A stretch of 64,000 bases of DNA from Bacillus sp. RAR_GA_16 (GTDB lineage Bacteria; Bacillota; Bacilli; Bacillales; Guptibacillaceae), in assembly GCF_020165985.1 (NCBI RefSeq), contig NZ_JAIUKZ010000015.1, forward strand, positions 434,001 to 498,000. Direction: 5' to 3'. Numbering within the stretch: position 1 is the first letter of the stretch; the number at the start of each line of letters is the position of its first letter. The notes under the pieces are model-generated. The model ran no database searches, was not told the origin of the DNA, and was given only the letters and a program-made list of their open reading frames with translations. Of this stretch, positions 57,859-64,000 are shown piece by piece. The translations under genes were made by a program, and so were the position numbers.

Positions 57859-58413
57859 ATGATTAAACATCGTGACCTGTCGGAATGTCATATGCTATTT
57901 GATTTAATGGTTGACCCAGCTGTCTTCCCATTCGTGCGTCATAAAGCAAGCTCATACGAGGAATATTTGTTCTTAACAAAACAGCTAATCGAAGCAGAAG
58001 AACAAGGTGAATTAATCTCCCGTACCATTCTTGATGAATGGGGTAATCCCATCGGCACAATCAACCTATATGACATTGAACAAGAAACTGGTTTTCTTGG
58101 CACCTGGATTGGCACTCCTTTTCACGGCAAAGGGTATAATCAAATGGCAAAAGAAGCTTTTTTCAATGAATTGTTTTTTGATAAGCAGATTAAAACAATT
58201 TTCATGAGAATTAACAAGGCCAACATCCGCTCGCAAAAAGCGGCAGAAAAAATTCCTTATGTTGAAAAAGCCGATGCCAAATGGCCTGAAGTTTATCAAA
58301 AAATCAACGCTGGTGAAAAGTCCTATCACTTATATGAAATCGAACGTGACAATTACCATCTTCATGTAATGCGTGAAGGTATTGAAACGATTGAGGTTCA
58401 AATGGAAGCATAG
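57859..58413 (+). CDS. GNAT-family acetyltransferase
   Basis: A 184-aa protein with an N-terminal GNAT fold: TILDEWGNPIGTINLYDIE, then WIGTPFHGKGYNQMAKEAFF (acetyl-CoA loop) and RINKANIRSQKAAEKI. C-terminal extension of about 30 residues. Acyl acceptor unknown; RimJ/RimL-like enzymes act on protein N termini or small amines. Start ATG six bases after AGGAGGG. The 5' leader can bury that site, so translation is probably regulated. Its frame remains open upstream to 57772, but that region is explained by leader structure. Confidence 0.85.
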   Translation: MIKHRDLSECHMLFDLMVDPAVFPFVRHKASSYEEYLFLTKQLIEAEEQGELISRTILDEWGNPIGTINLYDIEQETGFLGTWIGTPFHGKGYNQMAKEAFFNELFFDKQIKTIFMRINKANIRSQKAAEKIPYVEKADAKWPEVYQKINAGEKSYHLYEIERDNYHLHVMREGIETIEVQMEA

Positions 58414-58449
58414 GTCCCTTGAAAAGAGAACGATGCTTTCTTCGTTCCT

Positions 58450-58527
58450 TTATCCACATGTGCATAGAACTTCTTTGGATGGCAATGCTAGTACCATCTT
58501 AAAGAAGAGAGGGATTTTTGTGGATAA
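58450..58527. other. DnaA-box group 1 (yfhE 5' region)
   Basis: Perfect TTATCCACA at 58450-58458, a one-mismatch box (TGTGCATAG) at 58460-58468, and perfect TGTGGATAA at 58519-58527 overlapping the yfhE start. Confidence 0.6.
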
Positions 58528-58633
58528 GCGGAAAGGTAGAGAAAACAAAGAATCAAAAATGACGTTAACCAAAACTCAGGATGTGCTTTTTGGACGAGAA
58601 TTCAGACGTGCTGATCGAGCTGGTCATAAATAA
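58520..58633 (+). CDS. yfhE: YfhE family small protein
   Basis: A 37-aa protein starting at GTG (MDKRKGRENKESKMTLTK...) with the YfhE ending VLFGREFRRADRAGHK. GTG at 58520 follows GAGGG; no ATG fits. B. subtilis has yfhE followed by yfhD, as here. Function unknown. A GCATA with an 18-base spacing to ATGCTAG upstream resembles a forespore sigma promoter. The start codon overlaps a DnaA box. Confidence 0.8.
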   Translation: MDKRKGRENKESKMTLTKTQDVLFGREFRRADRAGHK

Positions 58634-58711
58634 CCTGAATAATTAAGCTTCAAAAAGCCATGCTAATGAGTGGAGAGATCTTCTCCAAACCATTTACAGG
58701 AGCTGATTAAG

Positions 58712-58882
58712 ATGGCAAAACGTCCAAATTATTCAGAAGGTAAACAGAAGCGTCAAGCTAAAAACCCAATCCCATCAGCACAAAACGAAGATGTCGAATT
58801 CGCTAGTGAATTTGATGCAGCTGATGCGAAAGCAGCAGAAAGAGCAAGAGCAGCGGACCAGCGTAATAAGAAAAACAAATAA
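58712..58882 (+). CDS. yfhD: YfhD family small protein
   Basis: A 56-aa protein, MAKRPNYSEGKQKRQ..., with the YfhD core DVEFASEFDAADAKAAERARAADQR. Soluble, charged; function unknown. Start ATG after AGGAG. Transcribed after yfhE and ended by a strong terminator. Confidence 0.82.
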   Translation: MAKRPNYSEGKQKRQAKNPIPSAQNEDVEFASEFDAADAKAAERARAADQRNKKNK

Positions 58883-58917
58883 CTTAAAAAGGGACCATCC
58901 TGGTCCCTTTTTAAGTT
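58881..58917. terminator. Bidirectional terminator after yfhD
   Basis: AACTTAAAAAGGGACCA-TCC-TGGTCCCTTTTTAAGTT. Confidence 0.9.
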
Positions 58918-58952
58918 CAGAAAAGAAATTTAATTCAGAAGTTAACAACACG

Positions 58953-59113
58953 TTATCCACAAGTTGTGAATAACGTGGACAACTTAGTCAATCCTCTTCA
59001 TAACACGGGTAAGTTATAAACACCTTATCCTGTTGATAAACTAGATCATTTATGTGGATAATGTTGATAAAGTTGTTAGTAACGCATATAACCACTGATC
59101 AGCATGTGCATAA
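58953..59113. other. DnaA-box cluster (group 2)
   Basis: Boxes: TTATCCACA 58953-58961, TGTGAATAA 58965-58973, TGTTGATAA (one mismatch) 59031-59039, TGTGGATAA 59053-59061, TGTTGATAA (one mismatch) 59062-59070, TGTGCATAA 59105-59113. Four fit TTATNCACA exactly. No gene lies in 58918-59182. Confidence 0.7.
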
Positions 59114-59182
59114 GTCTGTGGAAATTGTTGATGACTAGTATTGCAATTCAGTCGATTCGTAGCTATCTCTCGTCGTTGGCTG

Positions 59183-60580
59183 TTATTTCGTTTTCTTAAA
59201 AACAGAAACAACCTCTACATGCGCTGTTTGCGGGAACATATCAACCGGTTGCAGTTGCTTTAACTCATACCCTTTTTTCATTAAATAGTTAGCATCCTTC
59301 GCCAATGTAGATGGATTGCATGACACGTAAACAATTCGATCAGGTTTTGCTTTCACCATCGTCGCTAACAAGGTATCATCGCAGCCTGTTCTCGGCGGAT
59401 CCACTACAATCACATTGGGTTTAAACCCTTCTTTAATCCACTTAGGTACAACCTCTTCTGCTTTCCCTACATCATATGTCATTTTTGAATCATAACCATG
59501 TGTCCGGGCATTTTTTCTGGCATCATCAATTGACTCTTTAATAACATCCATTCCTCTTACTTCTTTAGCCTCTTCGGCAAGCCATAAACCAATCGTACCT
59601 ACCCCACAGTAAGCATCAATAATATTCTCATTCCCCGTAAGCTCTGCAGCTTTTTTCACTTCATCATATAGTTTCACCGTTTGAAGTGGGTTAAGTTGGA
59701 AGAAAGCACGAGCTGATAGTTCGAAGTTTAAATCCCCCAATGACTCTTGAATCACTTCTTCCCCTTCTAACACAACGGTTTTCTCTCCAAATATAAGAGA
59801 AGTACGTTTTCCATTTACGTTCTGGATAACCGATTTCACTTCAGGCAATCGTTTCTTAATTTCTTTAATCAGCAACTCTTTTCTAGGAATGGCTTCTTCA
59901 GAAGTCACGAGCACAAGCTGAATTTGTCCCGTTTCAAACCCAACTCTGGTCACGATTGTACGAACAAGACCGTTACGCTTCTTTTCATGGTAGATTGAAA
60001 TGTTTAAATCTTCGAGGATCTTCACAACCTGGCGCGTCACGCGGTTTGTTTCTGGATGTTGAACAAGACAGTTTGTCAATTCAACAAGTTCATGAGAGCC
60101 TGCGCCGTATAAACCAGCAATGACCTTACCCTTTTGCTTTCTAACCTGAAGCTGGCTTTTATTTCGATAATTCCATGGATCTTCCATCCCAATAACGGGT
60201 TTTATAGTCAAATCCTTCTCACCTAATTTGGCATGCCGCTCGAACGATTGAATGACGATATCTCGCTTCTCACGTAATTGAGCCTGATAGCTCATATGTT
60301 GAAGCTGACATCCCCCACATTCTTCATAGACAGGACAAGGAGGAGTGACACGGTCCTTCGATTTTTTACGAAGACGCTTTACTTTAGCTTCTGCTCTGTT
60401 CGGAAAAACTTTTGTCACTTCTGCTGTAATCTCTTCTCCAGGAAGCGCCCCTGGAACAAAGACGACTGTTCTCTTAAAAAACCCAACCCCTTCTCCGTTA
60501 ATACCTAGCCGTTTAATCGTTAAGGGAATCGTTTGACCGTTCGTAAGTCCCGTCCCTTTCACATTTTTGTTCTCCAACAA
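59183..60580 (-). CDS. rlmCD: 23S rRNA (uracil-C5)-methyltransferase, RlmCD type
   Basis: A 465-aa TrmA-family enzyme that forms 5-methyluridine in 23S rRNA (B. subtilis RlmCD methylates U747 and U1939). N-terminal TRAM domain (about 15-70), [4Fe-4S] cysteines C82, C88, C91 with another near 172, SAM motif [15 protein letters not shown], and catalytic Cys in [13 protein letters not shown]. Which uridines are modified cannot be read. Start TTG after AAGGAGAG. Divergent from the DnaA-box cluster. Confidence 0.92.
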   Translation of the reverse strand: MLENKNVKGTGLTNGQTIPLTIKRLGINGEGVGFFKRTVVFVPGALPGEEITAEVTKVFPNRAEAKVKRLRKKSKDRVTPPCPVYEECGGCQLQHMSYQAQLREKRDIVIQSFERHAKLGEKDLTIKPVIGMEDPWNYRNKSQLQVRKQKGKVIAGLYGAGSHELVELTNCLVQHPETNRVTRQVVKILEDLNISIYHEKKRNGLVRTIVTRVGFETGQIQLVLVTSEEAIPRKELLIKEIKKRLPEVKSVIQNVNGKRTSLIFGEKTVVLEGEEVIQESLGDLNFELSARAFFQLNPLQTVKLYDEVKKAAELTGNENIIDAYCGVGTIGLWLAEEAKEVRGMDVIKESIDDARKNARTHGYDSKMTYDVGKAEEVVPKWIKEGFKPNVIVVDPPRTGCDDTLLATMVKAKPDRIVYVSCNPSTLAKDANYLMKKGYELKQLQPVDMFPQTAHVEVVSVFKKTK

Positions 60581-60595
60581 GATCTCTCCTTCTAT

Positions 60596-61465
60596 TTAAC
60601 CGCTTAAGCTTTCCCATAAATACATGGAAATGTAGCTTGAATACGGTGACCAATTCTTTTGATACGCCTTCACTTCTTCTTTCGTTGGCTTCGTTGGCAG
60701 CTGATACCACTTTAGGATGGCATTTTGAATTCCTACATCACCTGCTGGCAAAATATCCTTTCGCCTTAGCCCGAAGAGAAGCACACATTCCACCGTCCAG
60801 GGGCCAACCCCTCTGACCGGAAGCAACTCTTCATACACTTCTTGATTCGTGAGTGTATGAAGCTTTTGTAAATCGAGATCACCTGACACTATTTTTTTAG
60901 CAATCCCAATAACGTATTCAGCTTTTCTCTGACTAAATTGTAGCTCTCTCAGTTCTTCCACTTTTAACTTGCTTACAACCTCAGGTTGAGGATAAAACCA
61001 GGCGTTATCCACCTTTGTTCCATATTGCGACACAAACCGATACGTGAGCGTATAAGCAAATTTCATATTCAGCTGCTGATGAATGATATTCTTTAATAAA
61101 GTACTATAAACATCAGTTTCGCCAATAAGAGGCATGCCAATATAATTCTCGACTAGTGAAGAGATGTTTGTTTTCCTAAACGCTGAGTAAATGCTATTCG
61201 GATCCATCTGAAGGTCAAACATTTCACAAATTCGAGTAACAGCTTCTCCTTTGGTCTTCGCATCTTTTCCGCTTATTTCAAAACACGGTTGTTCATCCGT
61301 TCCTATGAATTGAACAGAATAAACACCTTTCTGACCTTTAATCCTTAATGGAACTTTCAGGATTTTGTTATCATCATCCACGTACTGAAGCGGATCCATG
61401 CTCAACCTTCGAAAAAGTCGATCCACGTTGTACGGTTTTTGAGGAAAAACTTTCTCAGCCCACAC
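60596..61465 (-). CDS. DNA-3-methyladenine glycosylase II (AlkA-like, YfjP type)
   Basis: A 289-aa base-excision enzyme for alkylated purines. N-terminal mixed domain, then HhH-GPD with LLPVRGVGPWTVECVLLFGLRR and the catalytic Asp in LPAGDVGIQNAIL. No iron-sulfur motif. B. subtilis YfjP has this length and lies near pdaA (YfjS). Start GTG seven bases after GGAGG. Fifteen bases separate it from rlmCD downstream, so co-transcription is likely. Confidence 0.9.
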   Translation of the reverse strand: MWAEKVFPQKPYNVDRLFRRLSMDPLQYVDDDNKILKVPLRIKGQKGVYSVQFIGTDEQPCFEISGKDAKTKGEAVTRICEMFDLQMDPNSIYSAFRKTNISSLVENYIGMPLIGETDVYSTLLKNIIHQQLNMKFAYTLTYRFVSQYGTKVDNAWFYPQPEVVSKLKVEELRELQFSQRKAEYVIGIAKKIVSGDLDLQKLHTLTNQEVYEELLPVRGVGPWTVECVLLFGLRRKDILPAGDVGIQNAILKWYQLPTKPTKEEVKAYQKNWSPYSSYISMYLWESLSG

Positions 61466-61540
61466 AGTACCGCCTCCTTTGTCATGTCCTGTATATTATC
61501 GCAAATCCGACACTTGATTACTAGTTACGCCGACCACACG

Positions 61541-61571
61541 CAAAAGACTGCCATCTCTGGCAGTCTTTCTT
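61541..61571 (-). terminator. Terminator of pdaA
   Basis: AAAGACTGCCA-GAGA-TGGCAGTCTTTT hairpin with a short T run, overlapping the pdaA stop. Confidence 0.75.
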
Positions 61572-62349
61572 AAGGCATATTCGGGATTTTTTCCTTTAAA
61601 ATAAGATCGTCAAGGCTTTTAAATGTATAGCCCTCTTTTTTTAGATCTTGGATAACCTTCTCAAGTGCTTCTGCATTATCTTTTGAGACGGTATGCAGAA
61701 GCATGATGGCTCCGGGATGAACCTGTTTCATAATCGAATCGTAAGCATATTGACCCCCTTTTTGCTTATTCGTTTCCCAATCTTTATAAGCAAGTGACCA
61801 GAAGATGTTATGGTAACCTTCTTCATGAGAAATTGCGAGAGAGCGCTCACTAAAAACGCCACGCGGTGGTCGTAAATAGTGCATTGCTTGATCCCCGGTT
61901 AAACGTGTATATTCTTCTTTAACCTTTTTTAATTCAGTTCTGATTTTCTCATCTGAAATGGCCGTCATATCAGGGTGACTCCAGGAGTGATTTCCGACAA
62001 TATGCCCTTCTTTCACCATTCGCTTCACCAAATCAGGTTGATCTTTCAAATAATGTCCCGTTACAAAAAATGTAGCCGGCACCTTTTCTGTTTTTAACAC
62101 GTCTAAGATTTCATCCGTATAGCCGTTTTCATATCCATTATCAAAAGTCATATAAAGTTCTTTTTGATTCGAATCACCAATAAAGTAGCTGTCATATGGC
62201 TTAAGTAATTCTTGAAATTCAGGTTCTGTCGTAGCAGGTGAATGGTTTTTACTCCGTTTAAAATACCAATCATGCGATTGATTGTCCATCGCATATGTTC
62301 CTGTCATCGTTCCAAGAAATAGAGTGAGCGTGAGTACAATTATTTTCAT
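61570..62349 (-). CDS. pdaA: Delta-lactam-biosynthetic de-N-acetylase
   Basis: A 259-aa secreted polysaccharide deacetylase that removes acetyl groups from muramic acid in spore cortex, the step before delta-lactam formation, needed for germination. Signal peptide MKIIVLTLTLFLGTMTGTYA; NodB motifs YMTFDNGYENGYT, GHIVGNHSWSHPD, LRPPRGVFSE and IMLLHTVSKDNAEAL. The TFDNGYENGY form (DNG for the usual DDG) is typical of PdaA. Start after AAGGAGG. Confidence 0.94.
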   Translation of the reverse strand: MKIIVLTLTLFLGTMTGTYAMDNQSHDWYFKRSKNHSPATTEPEFQELLKPYDSYFIGDSNQKELYMTFDNGYENGYTDEILDVLKTEKVPATFFVTGHYLKDQPDLVKRMVKEGHIVGNHSWSHPDMTAISDEKIRTELKKVKEEYTRLTGDQAMHYLRPPRGVFSERSLAISHEEGYHNIFWSLAYKDWETNKQKGGQYAYDSIMKQVHPGAIMLLHTVSKDNAEALEKVIQDLKKEGYTFKSLDDLILKEKIPNMP

Positions 62350-62456
62350 CGAAACCCTCCTTCTTTATCCCCGTATTTAGTGTGTGACGTTTAACCTGTT
62401 TTCTTTCTTCATTCCTATGGATCGTTCTTAGGAAATTCTCTCCATTCAACGATCTT

Positions 62457-62488
62457 AAAAAAATAACCAGCCATTTAGCTGGTTATTG
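62457..62488 (-). terminator. Terminator of yfkD
   Basis: AATAACCAGC-TAAAT-GGCTGGTTATT followed by T7 on the minus strand. Confidence 0.9.
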
Positions 62489-63277
62489 ACGGGTATTGAA
62501 TTCAAAACTTAAATAGTCTTGAACCGGAATCCAAGCACCGATTCCCTGTTGCGTTACATTGCGCACTTCTAGTTTCATTTTGCTTCCTTTTAGCACTAGA
62601 TATACTTCACCATAGGTTACTTTTCCTTTTTCATTAACGGCTGGGACATAGCTCGTTAACGTCCCATAATTCTTTGCACTAACATTATAAACGTTTCCTT
62701 TTTTTGTATCTTTCCCAATCATTGTTTGAAAAGAGAGAGAGAGCTTCGTTTTCTCCGATGCTTTCATCATCATCATTTTCTTCACATCTTCACTATCAGG
62801 AATAGAAGCTGTTAAGCCACCGTTTACTTTTTTCTCTTCTTCTTGACGGTAAGTCATTTGGACAGGACCACTGCCACCTCGATTATCCACTCGATTTACA
62901 TTCGCCTGCTTATATTGCCAATTAACATTTGTTTCAGCAGAATCGTAATTCAAAGCCCACTTGCCTAAGTAGATACTCGCACGATAGCCTATTGCAAGCT
63001 TGGATGGTGAAATCGAAGAATCATTTAAGATTTGGATAAGCTCAGGGTTCTCAATTCGAACATCAGCGGAACCTGTCAACTCTTTCGTTAATTCACTCGG
63101 CTGTAAAGTCGGTAAATCTTGCGCGGGATTCGGGTAAGTGTTTTCCTTTGAAATATTGACCGTAGAATCCGGAACTTGTAGCGCTTGGTTGTTCCCCGCT
63201 TTCTTCCCCTCCGCAGCTAACGTATTTAGTGGCGAGATAACGGTTAAGAGCAGGATGATTAAGGCTAATTTCTTCAT
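62483..63277 (-). CDS. yfkD: YfkD-like secreted protein
   Basis: A 264-aa exported protein with signal peptide MKKLALIILLLTVISPLNTLA and no lipobox. The mature part is a beta-rich YfkD-like domain (IAIGYRASIYLGKWALNYDSAETNVNW-type core, cut here for length). No catalytic residues identified. The 10-codon upstream extension to 63307 lacks a ribosome site; ATG 63277 follows AAAGGAG. In B. subtilis yfkD is sporulation-associated by regulon; function unknown. Confidence 0.85.
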   Translation of the reverse strand: MKKLALIILLLTVISPLNTLAAEGKKAGNNQALQVPDSTVNISKENTYPNPAQDLPTLQPSELTKELTGSADVRIENPELIQILNDSSISPSKLAIGYRASIYLGKWALNYDSAETNVNWQYKQANVNRVDNRGGSGPVQMTYRQEEEKKVNGGLTASIPDSEDVKKMMMMKASEKTKLSLSFQTMIGKDTKKGNVYNVSAKNYGTLTSYVPAVNEKGKVTYGEVYLVLKGSKMKLEVRNVTQQGIGAWIPVQDYLSFEFNTRQ

Positions 63278-63396
63278 TTTTATTCTCCTTTGTTCGCAAC
63301 TGTTCATACAGGATATTTCAGAGTCTTATTTGTATTTTTTCTAGAAACCTGTCTTTTATCCAACAAAGTGTAATATTTAAGTTCCATCCATATACA

Positions 63397-63424
63397 AAAA
63401 AAATGAACGCTTACGCGTTCATTC
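63397..63424 (-). terminator. Terminator overlapping the YczE-like stop
   Basis: AATGAACGC-GTAA-GCGTTCATT followed by T8; the stop codon TAA forms the loop. Confidence 0.85.
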
Positions 63425-63998
63425 TCTCAAAAGTAGGATAGAAAAACTGTACAAGTGGGCCAATTCCAAAGGTAATGGCCAATGTCCCAATTCCGATTGG
63501 CCCTCCTAATATAACAGCTGCAAGAAGCGCAAGGAGTTCACCAATTGTTTTTGAAGTTCGAATGCTTAAACCTGTTTTATGATGAATGGCGAGCATTAGC
63601 CCATCAATCGGAATAACAGCAAACTTCGCTTGAAGATAGATTGCGATTCCAAGTCCAATGAGAACCATCCCAATTGCAAAAACAGCATAGGCTAGAAAGA
63701 TATCTGTAATCGTCCAGTTTGCAAACAATGTTAACAACCAAAAATCAATAAATAAACCCGTTACAATGATTGTAATAAGAGCAAAGAAATCAGGCCAAGC
63801 TCTCATTAGTATGGCATTAACAATAATTAAGATAATCCCAACAAGAATGACCCAACTACCAACGGTAAAGCCGATTGTTTCAGACAATCCTACGTTAAGA
63901 GCATCCCATGCTCCTGCACCTATATCTGATTTAATCGTTAAGGTTATTCCAGCCGTCAATACGAATAAGCCGATCACATAGAACAAAAAGCGCTTCAT
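63411..63998 (-). CDS. YczE/YitT-like membrane protein, second copy
   Basis: A 195-aa membrane protein with about five transmembrane helices, sharing TIKSDIGAGAWDALNVGLSETIGFTVGSWV and GGPIGIGTL with the protein at 12877-13506. The ATG at 63998 lies two bases from the window edge, so the ribosome site is outside and a longer start cannot be excluded. Function unknown. Confidence 0.8.
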   Translation of the reverse strand: MKRFLFYVIGLFVLTAGITLTIKSDIGAGAWDALNVGLSETIGFTVGSWVILVGIILIIVNAILMRAWPDFFALITIIVTGLFIDFWLLTLFANWTITDIFLAYAVFAIGMVLIGLGIAIYLQAKFAVIPIDGLMLAIHHKTGLSIRTSKTIGELLALLAAVILGGPIGIGTLAITFGIGPLVQFFYPTFERMNA

Positions 63999-64000
63999 TT

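Noticed and set aside
58919-59182. Second replication origin
   Set aside because: DnaA boxes are present, but there is no clear AT-rich unwinding element, and none of dnaA, dnaN, recF or parAB is nearby; titration cluster is simpler.

Overview
The window comes from a spore-forming, low-GC Gram-positive of the Bacillaceae. The evidence is the gene content (gamma-type small acid-soluble spore protein SspE, SspK, PdaA, PrkA/YhbH, PerR, YfhD/YfhE/YfhH/YfhJ/YfhP, YgaB-YgaE) and the order of these genes, which follows the Bacillus subtilis yhb-yhc, rrnD/trnD-perR-ygaF-gsaB-ygaE and ygaD-ygaC-ygaB-sspE-mutY-yfhP-yfhH-recX-yfhF blocks. The species cannot be fixed from sequence alone. No phage, insertion sequence, plasmid gene or CRISPR array is visible.

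Layout. 1-8 kb: a CstR-like regulator cut by the window edge, pgcA, the GNAT/nitrilase fusion YhcX, a CBS protein, a secreted ComEC-like hydrolase, yhbH and a signal peptidase. 8-20 kb: prkA, trmL, an amidase, a YczE membrane protein, ogt, queG, an ABC_ATPase protein, a B3/4 protein, a FrnE-like oxidoreductase and a DUF421 membrane protein. Between them, 10.8-11.35 kb is a tandem array of long imperfect hairpins. 20-27 kb: one rRNA operon (16S-23S-5S) with 16 tRNAs, all on the minus strand, with tandem promoters. 27-33 kb: ygxA, ygzB, perR, an adenosyltransferase, a 2-hydroxyacid dehydrogenase, bcp, a K+-channel-like protein, and a class F sortase/DUF4397 substrate/ECF sigma set. 34-45 kb: an ABC-2 exporter, gsaB, ygaE and a five-gene oligopeptide ABC importer in D-F-A-B-C order. 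45-56 kb: the ygaD to yfhF block. 56-64 kb: an amidohydrolase, a GNAT protein behind a structured leader, yfhE-yfhD, RlmCD-type methyltransferase, an AlkA-like glycosylase, pdaA, yfkD and a second YczE-type protein.

The most unusual signals are these. (1) A 5' leader before the GNAT gene at 57859 contains tRNA-like D/anticodon/T arms and a chain of mutually exclusive hairpins, the last of which would bury the Shine-Dalgarno sequence. (2) DnaA boxes cluster around yfhE/yfhD (58450-59113). (3) A ~120-bp hairpin repeat family keeps its pairing while its sequence changes; it forms a tandem array and has a further copy inside the rRNA operon. (4) Four clear frameshifts (prkA, trmL, an ABC ATPase, an SDR) and a fifth suspected one (DUF421 gene) all fall at a GAWTC pentamer, suggesting a motif-linked error or mutation. 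(5) A probable orphan small RNA lies at about 17954-18041. (6) A cre site sits about 55 bp upstream of the predicted start point of the signal peptidase gene.

Functionally this is mostly core chromosome: translation (rRNA, tRNA, TrmL, QueG, RlmCD), DNA repair (MutY, Ogt, AlkA-like, RecX, SRAP), sporulation and spore cortex functions, peroxide defence (PerR, Bcp), peptide uptake and cell-surface display. Gene starts were moved from the longest ORF where a Shine-Dalgarno sequence clearly indicates a downstream codon.
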